Source: Yersinia artesiana (GTDB lineage Bacteria; Pseudomonadota; Gammaproteobacteria; Enterobacterales; Enterobacteriaceae). From it: a stretch of DNA of 64,000 nucleotides. Below, in pieces: positions 1-10,935 of this stretch. The notes beneath the pieces are model-generated. The model saw nothing but the letters and a program-made list of their open reading frames with translations, ran no database searches and was not told the origin of the DNA. How positions within the stretch are numbered: the first letter of the stretch is position 1; the number at the start of each line of letters is the position of its first letter. The translations under genes were made by a program, and so were the position numbers. The stretch lies in contig NZ_CACVAD010000014.1 in NCBI RefSeq assembly GCF_902726545.1, positions 34,696-98,695 of the forward strand, in the 5' to 3' direction.

Positions 1-970
1 GCGCAGAAAGAATACCGTCAAGGTAGGTCGGGGAGATGCCATAAAACAGGCCAAACAGACCCGTATCCTGGCGATTACCCGAACTGTAATGCCGCTCAAA
101 CTGAATGTTGGCATGACCAAATTCAGACAACGCTGGCATATCTTTTTGCAGGCTATTCGCACGGATGCCATCAACCACAATTAATAACAGGTTATAACCA
201 CTGCCTTTGTTGCTAAAAACAATGGGGCTGAGGGGATATTCCACCGTTAGGGCATCTGGATTACCTTGTTCTATCAGGCGACGCTGATACTCTTCTTGAT
301 CAAGTAAGCCATGTTTTTCAAGGAATTTACGTGCGGTCATTGGGTATGAGAGCGGTAAGTTTGCGCGCTGCATACTAATTGGTCGATAGAAATTAGCATC
401 TGCCCAGATATAAATTAGATGTGAGGCAAAGAAAGCTGAAATAAACACGGCAACCAACGGCTTAACGAAGCGCTGCCGGTTGAGACTACGGAGTTTTTGC
501 CATGCCCAGGTGCCGAACAGCATCTCGACCAGAAAAATGACTGGCACGGCAATAAACATCAATTGCCAATCACGCGCCAGCTCAGTTTGATCCGGGTTAA
601 CCACTAACTCCCACACCACGGGGTTAAGATGTAAATGGAAACGGGTAAATACCTCGGTATCCACTAATAACAGAGTCAAACCCGCAGTAGCAAAGGCGGC
701 GGAGAGGAAGCGGAGTAACCGTTGTGACATCACCACGAAGGTCAGCGGGAATATCACCAGTAGATAGGCGGCAAAAACGATAAAACTAAAGTGCCCCAGC
801 CAACTGACAAGGGCATAGACACGGCCAATCAGCGATGAGGGCCAATCGGAAACAAACAAATAGCGGCTACCCAGCACCAGGCTGAACAGGATATTAAACA
901 GGGCGAACCAGTGCCCCCAGCTGATCATCTGGGAGACTTTTTCACGATAGCGCTGACGATTTGTCACCAT
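1..970 (-). CDS. yejM: YejM/PbgA inner-membrane sulfatase-like protein, 3' part cut by window edge
   Basis: The frame opens at an ATG (complement of 968-970) and runs off the left edge without a stop, giving about 323 residues. The start is hydrophilic (MVTNRQRYREK) and is followed by several hydrophobic segments, matching the five-helix membrane half of YejM. The periplasmic alkaline-phosphatase/sulfatase-like domain begins near the edge with the LLLIVVDGIRANS stretch. In enterobacteria YejM senses periplasmic LPS and restrains LapB/FtsH proteolysis of LpxC, so it sets lipid A output. It lies 27 bp after yejL on the same strand, as in E. coli. The C-terminal domain is outside the window, so its integrity cannot be judged. 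Confidence 0.93.
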   Translation of the reverse strand, partial: MVTNRQRYREKVSQMISWGHWFALFNILFSLVLGSRYLFVSDWPSSLIGRVYALVSWLGHFSFIVFAAYLLVIFPLTFVVMSQRLLRFLSAAFATAGLTLLLVDTEVFTRFHLHLNPVVWELVVNPDQTELARDWQLMFIAVPVIFLVEMLFGTWAWQKLRSLNRQRFVKPLVAVFISAFFASHLIYIWADANFYRPISMQRANLPLSYPMTARKFLEKHGLLDQEEYQRRLIEQGNPDALTVEYPLSPIVFSNKGSGYNLLLIVVDGIRANSLQKDMPALSEFGHANIQFERHYSSGNRQDTGLFGLFYGISPTYLDGILSA

Positions 971-997
971 ATTGAGATTGCAGTCTTGGCCGATAAA

Positions 998-1225
998 TTA
1001 ATGAGCTTTGTCTTCACGTACTGAAGCTTGAAGGGCTTCAGCGAAAGAACGAGCCAATACTTTGCGTTGCGCGGGAGCAATGCTGGTATTGATCAGATTT
1101 GTTACCATATTCCCCAAAACCATCAAAGAAAGATCGGTTGGAGTACGGTGTTTTTCCAGTACGCTGACCAATTCAGACAGCAATTGTTCAACGTGTTCGT
1201 CACTGTAACGGGATGATTGTGGCAT
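998..1225 (-). CDS. yejL: YejL family (UPF0352) small protein
   Basis: This is a 75-residue protein starting [16 protein letters not shown], the conserved start of the E. coli YejL family. The frame can be extended 11 codons upstream to 1258, but the family length and start favour 1225. The core is all-helical, with [18 protein letters not shown] in the middle and NEDKAH-like VREDKAH at the end. Function is unknown. It precedes yejM on the same strand and is divergent from yejK, the same arrangement as in E. coli. The ribosome site is weak (GAG about 10 nt upstream). Confidence 0.9.
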
Positions 1226-1402
1226 AAAAATTGAACTCAACACCTGATAAAGTCCCATATCTTACCGTATAGGGACGCGCTTTTCCGCTATTTTATAGCA
1301 TTAAGAATCATTAGCCATTAATTGGAGGGCGGGATAGCTTTTGGGTTGCAGCCCTCAGGCATCAGTGATTGAATACGCCCCTAGCCAAAAGGAGTATTTA
1401 TC

Positions 1403-2404
1403 ATGAGTCTGGATATTGACCAGATAGCCTTACATCAGCTTGTCAAACGTGATGAACAAACGCTTGATGTGGTGTTGCGCGATTCGTTATTACCTGCCAA
1501 TGCTGTAGTTGAAGAAATGATGGCCGAGCTGCATCGGGTTTACAGTGCCAAAAGCAAAGCTTATGGGTTGTTTAATGAACAAAGTGAGCTGGCTGATGCG
1601 CTAAAACGGAGCCGTAAGGGTGATGAAGACTTCCTCAGCTTTAGCCGCGCAGCGACCGGGCGTTTACGCGATGAGTTAGCCAAATACCCGTTTGCAGAAG
1701 GTGGCGTGGTGCTGTTTTGCCAATACCGCTATCTGGCAGTGGAATATTTGCTGATTTCAGTGCTGAGCAGCTGCAATAGCATGCGGGTGAATGAGCAACT
1801 TGATCTGAGCACGACCCATTATCTCGATATCAATCGTGCTGATATTGTGGCTCGTATCGATTTAACTGAATGGGAAAACAACCCGGAGTCCACCCGTTAT
1901 CTGACCTTCCTGAAAGGGCGTGTAGGGCGTAAAGTTTCTGACTTCTTTATGGATTTTCTGGCCGCAAGTGAAGGTCTGGATACTAAAGCGCAGAACCGTG
2001 GTTTATTACAAGCAGTTGATGATTATTGCGCGGATGCTGAGCTGGGTAAAAATGAACGCCAGGCATATCGCCAACAGGTTTATAGTTATTGTAATGAGCA
2101 GTTGCAGGCGGGTGAAGAAATTGCGTTGCAGGAACTGGCGCAAGAGTTGCCGAAGTTAGGCGAGAAAGATTTTCAGCAATTCTCGGTTGAACAGGGTTAT
2201 GCATTGGAAGAGAGTTTCCCGGCGGATCGCGGTACGTTGCGGCAATTGACCAAATTTGCCGGCAGTGGCGGCGGGTTGAGTATTAATTTTGATGCATTGT
2301 TATTGGGCGAGCGTATCTTTTGGGATGCAGCAACAGATACGTTGACCATTAAAGGTACGCCACCGAATCTGCGTGACCAGCTACAGCGCAATTCAGGTAA
2401 ATGA
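1403..2404 (+). CDS. yejK: Nucleoid-associated protein YejK (NdpA)
   Basis: This is a 333-residue NdpA/37-kDa nucleoid-associated protein, the usual length for the family. The start [19 protein letters not shown] and the central [14 protein letters not shown] and [13 protein letters not shown] segments are typical. It copurifies with the bacterial nucleoid; the exact role is not established. The start is well supported by AAAAGGAG 8 nt upstream. It is transcribed away from yejL and ends at a strong shared terminator before the convergent rplY. Confidence 0.95.
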   Translation: MSLDIDQIALHQLVKRDEQTLDVVLRDSLLPANAVVEEMMAELHRVYSAKSKAYGLFNEQSELADALKRSRKGDEDFLSFSRAATGRLRDELAKYPFAEGGVVLFCQYRYLAVEYLLISVLSSCNSMRVNEQLDLSTTHYLDINRADIVARIDLTEWENNPESTRYLTFLKGRVGRKVSDFFMDFLAASEGLDTKAQNRGLLQAVDDYCADAELGKNERQAYRQQVYSYCNEQLQAGEEIALQELAQELPKLGEKDFQQFSVEQGYALEESFPADRGTLRQLTKFAGSGGGLSINFDALLLGERIFWDAATDTLTIKGTPPNLRDQLQRNSGK

Positions 2405-2424
2405 TAATTGTTTGAATCGCCAAT

Positions 2425-2452
2425 AAAAAACGCCGCATAAGCGGCGTTTTTT
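2425..2452. terminator. Bidirectional terminator between yejK and rplY
   Basis: A perfect GC-rich stem (CGCCGC, loop ATAA, GCGGCG) is flanked by A6 on the left and T6 on the right. It therefore reads as an intrinsic terminator from both sides, serving the convergent yejK (+) and rplY (-). Confidence 0.9.
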
Positions 2453-2485
2453 ATTTCGGCGTCCCGAATATCAACAGCGACGCGA

Positions 2486-2770
2486 TTAAACGCGAACGAA
2501 GTCGATATGAGTCAGTTTTGGCTTGAAAGCGTGACGCTGAACAGCCTGTACTTTAACTTTGGTTTCTTTACCGTCAACAACCAGAGTCAGTACGGAATCA
2601 TAAAAGCCCGGTTTCAATTCAAGGTTCTTGGTGGTGTCATGGTCAAGAGCAATAGAGATTGCTGCTTCTGAACCACCGTAAATGATTGCCGGAAATTTAT
2701 TTGCTGCACGCAGGCGGCGGCTCGCACCCTTACCCTGGTCGTTACGTACTTCTACATTGATAGTGGTCAT
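2486..2770 (-). CDS. rplY: 50S ribosomal protein L25
   Basis: This is a 94-residue single-domain L25 of the short enterobacterial type, without the CTC C-terminal extension. It begins [21 protein letters not shown] and ends HIDFVRV. L25 binds 5S rRNA (loop E) in the large subunit. It is a monocistronic gene between the bidirectional terminator and radD, in the E. coli order. The 161 bp upstream presumably hold its promoter. Confidence 0.97.
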   Translation of the reverse strand: MTTINVEVRNDQGKGASRRLRAANKFPAIIYGGSEAAISIALDHDTTKNLELKPGFYDSVLTLVVDGKETKVKVQAVQRHAFKPKLTHIDFVRV

Positions 2771-2931
2771 TTTGTTTTCTCTTAAAGAAAATTTACCCTG
2801 CTACAGGCGACCCAGCAACAGGTTCGATACTCGGCTTTGATTGGGTAAACCCAGAGCAAAGCGGGCGATATTCTAGCGAAGTATCGGGCAGACAGCAAAC
2901 GAAACTGTGAATTTATCAGGCTTAATGCGGC

Positions 2932-4689
2932 TCAGGCGAGGGAATCGGCTCGTCTAAAACGGCCCTGATAATCAAAAACCTTTTCCCGAATTTGCCACCA
3001 TTGCCCACGACGGCGGGCGACAACAAAATCGGGGTAACGCAATAGCGCTTGCTGGGCAATGATATCTGCGGCAGTTTGCCATTTAAGCGCAATACCCGGC
3101 GCCCGTTGGTGCGGGCGAAGGAAAATTTGCTCGAATGCCATCCGCTGTGCAGCAGTGGTTAAGCGAAACCGCTCACTGGTATTGGTACCCTCTTCGTCGT
3201 AATAAGTGATTTTTAGCCACTCGCCTTTGGCATCCTGCCCGGCTTCCAGACTCATTCCGCCACAGCGCAGTACCAGTGCATCCTTTAATTTCAGTGCGGC
3301 TTTGAGCATGTCATCGGGATCGACCAACACCTCCTGACATTGATGACAGCGGCGGGCCGCAATATCATTTTCTGCGCCGCAATGCGGGCAAGATTTAAAT
3401 CGGAAGCGGTAATCACATTGTGCTCGTGCGCCTTGATCATCTTCAAACCAGCCCTGACAGCGGCGGCCGAAGTGTTCGATAATCTCGCCGGACTCAGTGC
3501 ATTTCCCCCAGAAGATATTGGCAAAGCCGCAGTCTGGGCAAAAGACCTGCACCGGTTGGCTGTCAGCGTGGGGTTTGCTGGTACCCACTTCTGGGGTGAA
3601 AAGGTCGTGGGGGTTGCCGGCATAATCCAGAATCAGACAATCTTTTTTGCCCGGAGAGAGCCGCAGCCCGCGTCCGACAATTTGCTGATACAAACTGACT
3701 GACTCGGTAGGGCGAAGAATGGCAATCAGATCGACATGCGGGGCATCAAAACCGGTCGTCAACACCGCGACGTTCACCAAATAACGTAATTGCTGCTGTT
3801 TAAAAGCGCTAATTAACGCATCCCGTTCGGCCGGCGGCGTTCCGGCACTCACCAACGCAGCCTCACCTTTAGGCAAAAGCCCATAGACCTCTTTGGCATG
3901 CTCGACGGTGGCGGCAAAAATCATTACCCCCCGTCGATGGGCGGCATATTCCATTATCTGGCTGATAATATGTGGGGTAATTCTTTGCTGTTGCTTAAGC
4001 TCACGGTCTAAATCCGCTTCACGGAACATGCCGTCGCTATTGCTGGTCAAACGGCTGAAATCATATTGTACGACGGGCATATCCAGCCGTTCCGGTGGCA
4101 CCAGAAAGCCGTGCTTAATCATATAACGCAGAGGTAATTCATAAATACAATCGCGGAACAGGGATTTTTCATCACCCCGCGTGATGCCGTGATAGTGGAA
4201 TTGATAGATCCAGCCTTTGCCCAGGCGGTAGGGGGTGGCAGTCAGCCCCAGTAAGCGCAAACGTGGGTTGGTGGTGCGTAAATGCTGAATAATTTGCTGA
4301 TATTGGCTATCATCTTCATCGCTGATGCGATGGCATTCATCAATTATCAACAGCGAAAAGGCACTATCAAACAGTGACAAGTTTCGCGCCACGGATTGTA
4401 CGCTACCAAAAACCACTTTCCCTTCGCTTTGGCGTTGTTGCAGCCCGGCGGCAAAAATATCGGCCTCTAACCCATAAGCACAATATTTGGCGTGATTCTG
4501 CGCCACCAGTTCTTTGACATGCGCCAGCACCAAAACGCGCCCGCGAGCCAGTTTTGCTAATTCAGCAATAACCAGACTTTTACCGGCCCCGGTGGGCAAG
4601 ACAATCAACGCAGGCTCGGCATGGCGGCGAAAATGAGCGAGAGTCGCGTCTACCGCTTCTTGTTGATAAGGGCGTAACGTAAAAGCCAT
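2932..4689 (-). CDS. radD: DEAD/DEAH-box helicase-like repair protein RadD (YejH)
   Basis: This is a 585-residue superfamily 2 protein. Walker A is PTGAGKS (32-38), motif II is DECH (117-120), motif III is LTATPYR (about 149-154), and motif VI is [10 protein letters not shown] (about 330-340). The C-terminal third carries CxxC pairs (FCPDCG, CPHCG, CHQCQ) that look like zinc-binding knuckles. E. coli RadD is an ATPase involved in recovery from double-strand breaks and in limiting template-switch intermediates. The gene sits between rplY and rsuA as in E. coli and appears intact. Confidence 0.93.
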   Translation of the reverse strand: MAFTLRPYQQEAVDATLAHFRRHAEPALIVLPTGAGKSLVIAELAKLARGRVLVLAHVKELVAQNHAKYCAYGLEADIFAAGLQQRQSEGKVVFGSVQSVARNLSLFDSAFSLLIIDECHRISDEDDSQYQQIIQHLRTTNPRLRLLGLTATPYRLGKGWIYQFHYHGITRGDEKSLFRDCIYELPLRYMIKHGFLVPPERLDMPVVQYDFSRLTSNSDGMFREADLDRELKQQQRITPHIISQIMEYAAHRRGVMIFAATVEHAKEVYGLLPKGEAALVSAGTPPAERDALISAFKQQQLRYLVNVAVLTTGFDAPHVDLIAILRPTESVSLYQQIVGRGLRLSPGKKDCLILDYAGNPHDLFTPEVGTSKPHADSQPVQVFCPDCGFANIFWGKCTESGEIIEHFGRRCQGWFEDDQGARAQCDYRFRFKSCPHCGAENDIAARRCHQCQEVLVDPDDMLKAALKLKDALVLRCGGMSLEAGQDAKGEWLKITYYDEEGTNTSERFRLTTAAQRMAFEQIFLRPHQRAPGIALKWQTAADIIAQQALLRYPDFVVARRRGQWWQIREKVFDYQGRFRRADSLA

Positions 4690-5003
4690 TAATGTGCCTG
4701 CCCGGTGATTTTTATCATCATTTTCAAATTGTTCAACTCATTCACCATTTGCAACACTTTCCTGCAACGTATAAGTGCCATTGATCTTCAAGACTTTCTA
4801 TTATTATGCCCGTGTGTGGCCGCTGGTGCGAGAGGCGGGATCACGCGGATAACTCGTTTCTCAATAACGGCTTTTTGCGTAACTGTTCCTAGGATGATAT
4901 GGCAACCGCCGCTATACTGTTTTATTAATTTCACACCGTATTATTAGCATTCTGTCATCGTTGGCAGGTGTGAGTGCGGGTATCGTGCCCCTCGGTGGCA
5001 TGA

Positions 5004-5127
5004 CTATACCTTAAATAATTCGAGTTGCAGGAAGGCGGCAACGGAGGGAATCCCAGGAGCTTACACGGGTAAGTGACTGCGGTGAACGAAGGCAGCCCAC
5101 GCACATGCAGCTTGAAGTATGACGGGT
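5004..5127. repeat. ERIC element upstream of rsuA
   Basis: This is an imperfect palindrome of about 124 bp. It has the yersinial ERIC landmarks AATAATTCGAGTTGCAGGAA near one end and GCTTGAAGTATGACGGGTA at the other, with the AAGGCGGCAA and GGCAGCCCACGCAC inner arms. It ends about 24 bp before the rsuA ATG and probably forms part of the rsuA leader RNA. The rest of 4690-5151 shows no gene. Confidence 0.9.
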
Positions 5128-5151
5128 AAGACAACAGGCAAAGTAGATTCA

Positions 5152-5859
5152 ATGCGATTGGACAAGTTTTTATCTCAGCAATTAGGGGTTAGCCGGGCGT
5201 TAGTTGCGCGCGAGCTGCGGGCAAAACGCGTCACCATAGATGGTGAAGTGGTCAAAAGTGGTGCTATCAAGCTGACACCAGAACAAGACGTGAGATTTGA
5301 TGGCAATCCATTACAACAAACCGTCGGCCCACGTTACTTTATGCTGAACAAACCGCAGGGTTATGTGTGTTCAACAGAAGACCCGGATCATCCGACCGTG
5401 CTGTATTTCCTCGATGAACCCGTAGCATACAAACTTCATGCCGCTGGGCGGTTGGATATCGATACCACCGGATTGGTACTGATGACCGATGATGGTCAAT
5501 GGTCACACCGCATTACCTCACCACGCCATCATTGTGAAAAGACCTATTTGGTAACGCTGGAACAGCCGATTGCTGATGATACTGCGCAGCAGTTTACTGA
5601 CGGCGTGCAGTTACATAACGAAAAGTCTCTGACCAAACCGGCTCAGCTTGAGGTTATCGAGCCACAGTTGGTGCGGTTAACCATCAGTGAAGGGCGCTAC
5701 CATCAGGTGAAACGCATGTTTGCGGCAGTGGGCAATCGCGTGCTGGAACTGCATCGTGAGCGCATTGGCGATATCAAACTTGATGATGACTTGGCTCCTG
5801 GTGAGTATCGCCCACTGACACCGGAAGAAATTGCCAGTGTTGGCGCTCCCCACTTGTAA
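5152..5859 (+). CDS. rsuA: 16S rRNA pseudouridine(516) synthase RsuA
   Basis: This is a 235-residue protein with an N-terminal S4 RNA-binding domain (about 1-50, starting [18 protein letters not shown]) and an RluB/RsuA-type catalytic domain. GRLDIDT places the catalytic aspartate at D102, the same number as in E. coli. It makes pseudouridine 516 in 16S rRNA. The frame could be extended upstream to 5119, but those codons lie inside the ERIC and the family starts at MRLDKF. bcr follows in the same direction about 94 bp downstream, as in E. coli. Confidence 0.95.
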   Translation: MRLDKFLSQQLGVSRALVARELRAKRVTIDGEVVKSGAIKLTPEQDVRFDGNPLQQTVGPRYFMLNKPQGYVCSTEDPDHPTVLYFLDEPVAYKLHAAGRLDIDTTGLVLMTDDGQWSHRITSPRHHCEKTYLVTLEQPIADDTAQQFTDGVQLHNEKSLTKPAQLEVIEPQLVRLTISEGRYHQVKRMFAAVGNRVLELHRERIGDIKLDDDLAPGEYRPLTPEEIASVGAPHL

Positions 5860-5953
5860 TTGATGTGCTGTTGCAGTGTGGAATTCTTGTTTCCACACTG
5901 TTTTGCCGTTGATATTGTCCGCGGTTGGTAGGTTATTGAAGGAGTTGTCGAAC

Positions 5954-7174
5954 GTGCATGCCAGTAATCCAAATGAAGCAAAGAACCGGACATCCCACGT
6001 TGGCTTAATCTTTATCCTGGGCTTGCTATCAATGCTTATGCCCCTGGCCATTGATATGTATCTGCCCAGCATGCCCATCATCGCGCAGGAGTTTGGCGTA
6101 GAAAGTGGTGCGGTGCAGATGACGCTAAGTGCATATGTACTGGGGTTTGCCATCGGCCAAATGTTTTACGGGCCAATGGCCGATAGTATTGGGCGTAAGC
6201 CGGTTATCTTTTGGGGCACGCTTATTTTTGCTCTGGCGGGAATGGCTTGTGCCATGGCGCAGTCGGTTGAGCAACTGATTAACTTGCGTTTCCTGCATGG
6301 TTTGTCAGCCGCCGCTGCCAGTGTGGTGATTAATGCATTGATGCGAGATATGTTCACTAAAGATGATTTCTCTCGGATGATGTCTTTTGTGGTCTTGGTG
6401 ATGACTATCGCGCCGTTGCTGGCACCGATTATCGGTGGTGCATTGTTGGTGTGGTTTAGCTGGCACGCCATCTTCTGGAGCATGGCGGGTGCTGCGTTGG
6501 TGGGGGCGATACTGGTCGCACTCTTTATTAAAGAGAGCTTGCCGAAAGAGAAACGGCAGCGGTTCCACTTGCGCACCACTATTGGCAATTTCGCGACATT
6601 ATTCCGCCATAAGCGGGTACTGTGCTACATGTTGGCCAGTGGCTTCTCATTTGCCGGTATGTTCTCATTCCTCAGTGCTGGGCCCTTTGTTTATATTGAT
6701 TTAAATGGAGTTTCTCCGCAGAACTTCGGTTATTACTTTGCGCTGAATATTGTCTTTCTGTTCTTGATGACCTTAATCAACAGCCGTAATGTTCGCCGCT
6801 TTGGGGCACTGAAGATGTTCCGTTTTGGCATGTTAGTCCAATTTGTCATGGGGATCTGGCTGTTGGTGGTCTGTGCCACCGGGTTAGGATTCTGGGCGCT
6901 GGTGTTGGGTGTTGCGGCTTATGTCGGGTGCATCGCGATGATTACCTCAAATGCGATGGCAGTCATTTTGGATGATTTTCCGCATATGGCTGGGACGGCT
7001 TCTTCTTTGGCTGGAACCTTACGTTTTGGTATTGGTGCAGTAGTGGGAACGCTGCTGTCGATGGCACCATCACGTAGCGCCTGGCCGATGGTCAGTTCAA
7101 TGGCATTTTGTATTATCGTCGCCATGCTGCTGTATCTGTATGCCAGCCGTCCGCACAAAGGTGCGGCAAGCTAA
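5954..7174 (+). CDS. bcr: Bcr/CflA-family multidrug efflux transporter
   Basis: This is an MFS protein of about 406 residues with 12 hydrophobic segments. [12 protein letters not shown] is motif A in the loop after helix 2, and ALMRDMF and [13 protein letters not shown] are typical of Bcr. It exports bicyclomycin and other compounds, including dipeptides and sulfonamides in E. coli, by proton antiport across the inner membrane. I chose the GTG at 5954 because GAAGGAG lies 9 nt upstream and the protein then starts [10 protein letters not shown], a short hydrophilic lead-in. An ATG at 5876 would add 26 residues with no family support. Confidence 0.93.
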   Translation: MHASNPNEAKNRTSHVGLIFILGLLSMLMPLAIDMYLPSMPIIAQEFGVESGAVQMTLSAYVLGFAIGQMFYGPMADSIGRKPVIFWGTLIFALAGMACAMAQSVEQLINLRFLHGLSAAAASVVINALMRDMFTKDDFSRMMSFVVLVMTIAPLLAPIIGGALLVWFSWHAIFWSMAGAALVGAILVALFIKESLPKEKRQRFHLRTTIGNFATLFRHKRVLCYMLASGFSFAGMFSFLSAGPFVYIDLNGVSPQNFGYYFALNIVFLFLMTLINSRNVRRFGALKMFRFGMLVQFVMGIWLLVVCATGLGFWALVLGVAAYVGCIAMITSNAMAVILDDFPHMAGTASSLAGTLRFGIGAVVGTLLSMAPSRSAWPMVSSMAFCIIVAMLLYLYASRPHKGAAS

Positions 7175-7190
7175 CCCTAATGAATTGAAT

Positions 7191-7234
7191 GTGAAGGGCA
7201 GATGCTTTCGGGGCCTCCCTTCACGTTTATTATT
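7191..7234 (+). terminator. Probable terminator after bcr
   Basis: The stem GTGAAGGG (7191-7198) pairs perfectly with CCCTTCAC (7217-7224), followed by a T-rich GTTTATTATTT. The 18-nt loop is long, so the termination call is moderate. Confidence 0.6.
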
Positions 7235-7893
7235 TGTAGCCAGTTTGTCAATTTCTGCCTTACTTATTCCTCGTCCTTACTTTACCTTTCACATCATTAG
7301 CGATCGCTCTATTTGTACCTGAAAAGGGCGAAATTCTTGCGCTCAATCAATATAGTAAGCATGCATATCATTATTTATTGCATAGTTTTGTCTGGCACCA
7401 TATTGTTAACTTTTTGAGCGATGTATCAAAAAAGATGAAATTGTTATAACGTTATTTTTACCTGTTATTCTTGCTCGTAAGAGAGAAGTTGATATCAGCA
7501 AATTTATATATTTATCAATTAATTAAATCTATTTTATTAGACGTAATTGACGGCGAATTGTTCCGTAAATGTAAAATATTGGCTGGTATTAGGTAATAGG
7601 TTTGCAAGAAAAATGGTTGAGATAGCCGCCATAAAGGTATAAATATAACGAAAAATGGGATCTAAATCCCAAACCAACAGTTTCGGCCTTGTCGCTGGGA
7701 ACTGAATGATGGTTAAAAACAGCACAAAAAATAGCATTGTAGATTTTAAGTTTCTAAATTGTTATCAAAGTTGTGTTTTGGAGAGGTTTGAACCAGGCAC
7801 AATGACAACTTAGAGGCTATAACTTTAGTGAGTGTGAGCCATTGTGGTGCTTTTGTGATTTATTGAATTTTTATTTTTGACTAGGAAAAATAC
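7235..7893. other. AT-rich intergenic region bcr-yejG, no gene found
   Basis: About 660 bp of AT-rich sequence. A 66-codon frame on the minus strand (7537-7737) has no ribosome binding site and no recognisable product, so I do not call it. The region should contain the yejG promoter near the right end. No ERIC copy was seen here. Confidence 0.6.
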
Positions 7894-8241
7894 GTGAATA
7901 ATATCCAACTTTCGGTAGTACATCGTCTGCCGCAAAGTTACCGTTGGTTATCTGGGTTTATCGGCGTCAAAGTTGAACCGATACCACTAGCCGCGATAGA
8001 CGATAGCAACAATGACCTCATGGGGCTGAAGTTATTGAGCCATGATGGTAAACAAGCGCAGATTATCATGCAGCGGCTCCATCTCTCGCTACAAGAGATA
8101 CAAGTGGACTCCGCGATTGTGGAATGGGAAGGCGAGCCTTGCCTGTTTGTTCATCGTCAGGATGAAAGTGCGACCATGTGCCGCCTGAAAGATGTCGGTG
8201 TGGCGATTGCTGAGACCATGACCGCGCTTTATCCTTTCTGA
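7894..8241 (+). CDS. yejG: YejG family protein
   Basis: This is a 115-residue protein starting at GTG, with AGGA 8 nt upstream. It is similar throughout to E. coli YejG: QLSVVHRLPQSYRW at the start, EGEPCLFVHRQDE and CRLKDVGVAIAE near the end, and C-terminal YPF. It is a small cytosolic protein; a link to aminoglycoside sensitivity has been reported for E. coli YejG, and the mechanism is unknown. It is convergent with yejF, as in E. coli. Confidence 0.9.
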   Translation: MNNIQLSVVHRLPQSYRWLSGFIGVKVEPIPLAAIDDSNNDLMGLKLLSHDGKQAQIIMQRLHLSLQEIQVDSAIVEWEGEPCLFVHRQDESATMCRLKDVGVAIAETMTALYPF

Positions 8242-8312
8242 TTCGCGATTAAGCTTTCGTCAGTGATTTCTGCTGGCGCTTTCGTATGCCCTGATTCCCG
8301 ATATGCGCCAAA

Positions 8313-9905
8313 CTAGTCAGCAAATTGCAATAATTGCTGAGTATATTGCTGTTTTGGCGCAGCAAAGATGGCCTGGCAGTCACCTTGTTCCACCACCTCT
8401 CCCTGTTTTAATACAATCACCTGATGGCACAGCGACCGTACGACTTGCAAATCATGACTGATAAACAGGTAACTGAGTTGGTAGCGCTGCTGAAGGGATT
8501 TCAGCAAAGCCAGAATCTGTGCCTGTACCGATTTGTCCAGCGATGACGTAGGCTCATCGAGGATAAGTAATTGAGGTTGCAGGATTAATGCACGCGCAAT
8601 AGCAATACGCTGGCGCTGTCCACCAGAGAACTCTGTCGGATAGCGATAACGGCTCACCGGATCCAATCCAACTTCTTCCATCGCCTTAATCACACGTAGC
8701 TCGCGATGTGCTGCACTGAGTTTCTGATGAACCTCCAGTCCCTCTGCAATAATCTGTTGAATATTTAAGCGAGGATTCAGTGCCGAGTAAGGATCCTGGA
8801 ACACCACCTGAATGCGGCTACGATAAGGCAGCATCTGTTTGGGCGAGAAATTATGCAACGGTTGACCATCAAACCAAATCTCGCCCTTAGAGGGTAGCAG
8901 GCGCAGCAGAGCCAACCCGGTAGTGCTTTTGCCGGAGCCGGATTCACCCACTAAACCCAAGCTTTCACCGGGCCTTAAATTAAAACTCAGGCTCTTCAGA
9001 GCATAATGATGCGAGACAGTCCGGCGCAACAAGCCGCGTTTGATGGGAAAAGCCACTTGTAGCCCTTTGACTTCAAGCAAGGGTTGCAGGCCCGCCTGGA
9101 GTGGCAGAGGGTCGCCCTGTGGTTCGGCATCCAATAATTGGCGTGTGTAGGCATGCTGTGGTGAGCTAAACAGTGCCTGACGGGTATTACGTTCAACCAC
9201 GCGCCCCTCACGCATCACGGCCACGTTATCAGCCAGTCGGCGCACGATATTCAGGTTATGGGTGATAAACAGTAAACTCATGCCCATCTCTTGCTTTAAC
9301 TCTTTCAGCAAACTCAAAATCTGGGCTTGTACCGAAACATCTAATGCAGTCGTTGGCTCATCGGCAATCAGGAGTTTGGGCTTAGTCAGGACAGCCATGG
9401 CAATCATGACACGCTGGCGCTCTCCTCCGGAAAGCTGATGCGGGAAGTCAGCCAGTCGGCCTTTGGCATTGCGAATACCGACCCGATCGAGACATTGGAT
9501 AATCTCAGTACGGGCAGCCTCCCGGCGCATGCCTCGGTGCAGCGACAGCACCTCAGATAGCTGCTTCTCAATGGTGTGTAGTGGGTTTAACGACACCATC
9601 GGTTCCTGGAAAATCATGGAAATCTGATCTCCACGAATACCGCGTAATGTTGGCTCATCCGCATGTAATAGCGATTTACCGGCAAACAGGATATCGCCAC
9701 TGGGGTACACCACGGGGGGGGAGGGTAGCAGGCGCAATATCGACAGGGCAGTGACACTTTTCCCCGAACCAGACTCCCCGACCAAAGCCAGTGTTTCACC
9801 GGCATTTATTTGCAATGACAACTCGCTGACGACCTGGTGTTCAACACCTGCCTGGCGAAAGGCGATACTGAGATTTTGAATATCCAGAAGTGGGGAGGTC
9901 GCCAT
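8313..9905 (-). CDS. yejF: Oligopeptide ABC importer, fused ATPase YejF
   Basis: This is a double ATPase of about 530 residues. Each half has Walker A (GESGSGKS twice), an ABC signature (LSGGERQR, then FSGGQRQR) and Walker B (LLIADEPTTALD, LLILDEPTSSLD). It powers the YejABEF peptide importer, which takes up microcin C and contributes to peptide resistance in several enterobacteria. An ATG at 9938 is possible, but MATSPLLDIQ at 9905 fits the family and has AAGGTG upstream inside the end of yejE. One base separates it from the yejE stop, so translation is probably coupled. Confidence 0.95.
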   Translation of the reverse strand: MATSPLLDIQNLSIAFRQAGVEHQVVSELSLQINAGETLALVGESGSGKSVTALSILRLLPSPPVVYPSGDILFAGKSLLHADEPTLRGIRGDQISMIFQEPMVSLNPLHTIEKQLSEVLSLHRGMRREAARTEIIQCLDRVGIRNAKGRLADFPHQLSGGERQRVMIAMAVLTKPKLLIADEPTTALDVSVQAQILSLLKELKQEMGMSLLFITHNLNIVRRLADNVAVMREGRVVERNTRQALFSSPQHAYTRQLLDAEPQGDPLPLQAGLQPLLEVKGLQVAFPIKRGLLRRTVSHHYALKSLSFNLRPGESLGLVGESGSGKSTTGLALLRLLPSKGEIWFDGQPLHNFSPKQMLPYRSRIQVVFQDPYSALNPRLNIQQIIAEGLEVHQKLSAAHRELRVIKAMEEVGLDPVSRYRYPTEFSGGQRQRIAIARALILQPQLLILDEPTSSLDKSVQAQILALLKSLQQRYQLSYLFISHDLQVVRSLCHQVIVLKQGEVVEQGDCQAIFAAPKQQYTQQLLQFAD

Positions 9906-9906
9906 A

Positions 9907-10935
9907 TCAGTACACCTTACTTGGGTCAAAGGCGTCACGTACCGCTTCGCCGATAAAGATCAACAGAGATAACAACACCGCCAATACCAGGAATGCAGTT
10001 ATGCCAAGCCACGGAGCCTGAAGGTTATTTTTACCTTCCAATAATAACCCGCCTAATGATGGCGAGCCCATTGGCAAGCCAAAGCCAAGGAAATCCAGTG
10101 AGGTGAGGGTGGTTATCGAACCGCATAAAATAAAAGGTAAAAAGGTCAGAGTGGCGACCATGGCATTGGGCAGCATATGCCGTGACATAATCACGCGATC
10201 GCGCACTCCCATCGCCCTTGCGGCACGGATATAGTCATAGTTTCGGGTGCGCAGAAATTCTGCCCGAACCACGCCGACCAGCCCCATCCAGCCAAATATC
10301 ACGGTGATGGCTAATAACCACCAGAAGTTTGGCTGCACAATGCTGGACAGCAAAATCACTAAGAATAGGGTCGGCATACCTGACCAGACTTCGATAAACC
10401 GCTGGCCCCACAAGTCAATTCTGCCACCGTAATAGCCCTGGACTGCCCCGACACAAATCCCAATCACGCTGGAGAGCAGGGTTAATGTCAGGCCAAATAA
10501 CAGTGAGATACGAAAGCCGTAAATGATCTTGGCCAACACATCGCCGCCAGTGCTGTCAGTACCGAGCAAATTAGTGCGGCTCGGTGGCGAGGGGAAAGGC
10601 ACGTCTGTCGCAAAATTAATGGTGTTGTTGCTAAAGCGGATGGGTGCCCAGATGGCCCAGCCATTATCTTTAATCCGGCCAATGACATATGGATCTTGGT
10701 AATCCGCTGCCGTGGTTAAAATGCCACCAAAGGTTGATTCGGTGTAGTTGGCCATAAAGGGCATGTAAAATTTACCCTGATAGCTCACCAAGAGCGGCTT
10801 GTCGTTGGCTATCAATTCGGCAAACAAACTAATAATAAACAGTGTTAGAAAGATCCACAGTGACCAATAGCCACGGCGGTTCTGGCGAAACCGCGCCCAG
10901 CGGGCTTGATTAATTGCACTTAGTCGCTTGATCAT
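9907..10935 (-). CDS. yejE: Oligopeptide ABC importer permease YejE
   Basis: This is a 342-residue DppC/OppC-type inner-membrane permease. It has an N-terminal helix ([16 protein letters not shown]), a periplasmic loop typical of YejE, and a C-terminal permease domain with the EAA-loop signature around [24 protein letters not shown]. Its start overlaps the yejB stop by 4 bp (ATGA), a sign of translational coupling. It forms the channel with YejB. Confidence 0.95.
   Translation of the reverse strand: MIKRLSAINQARWARFRQNRRGYWSLWIFLTLFIISLFAELIANDKPLLVSYQGKFYMPFMANYTESTFGGILTTAADYQDPYVIGRIKDNGWAIWAPIRFSNNTINFATDVPFPSPPSRTNLLGTDSTGGDVLAKIIYGFRISLLFGLTLTLLSSVIGICVGAVQGYYGGRIDLWGQRFIEVWSGMPTLFLVILLSSIVQPNFWWLLAITVIFGWMGLVGVVRAEFLRTRNYDYIRAARAMGVRDRVIMSRHMLPNAMVATLTFLPFILCGSITTLTSLDFLGFGLPMGSPSLGGLLLEGKNNLQAPWLGITAFLVLAVLLSLLIFIGEAVRDAFDPSKVY

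Noticed and set aside
3291..3702. Overlapping frames on both strands inside radD
   Set aside because: Shadows of a clear helicase gene with intact motifs; no independent start signals.
4705..4947. 80-codon plus-strand frame between radD and rsuA
   Set aside because: No ribosome site and cysteine/phenylalanine-rich composition typical of chance frames in the promoter region.
7537..7737. 66-codon minus-strand frame in the bcr-yejG spacer
   Set aside because: No ribosome binding site, no recognised family, AT-rich noncoding setting.
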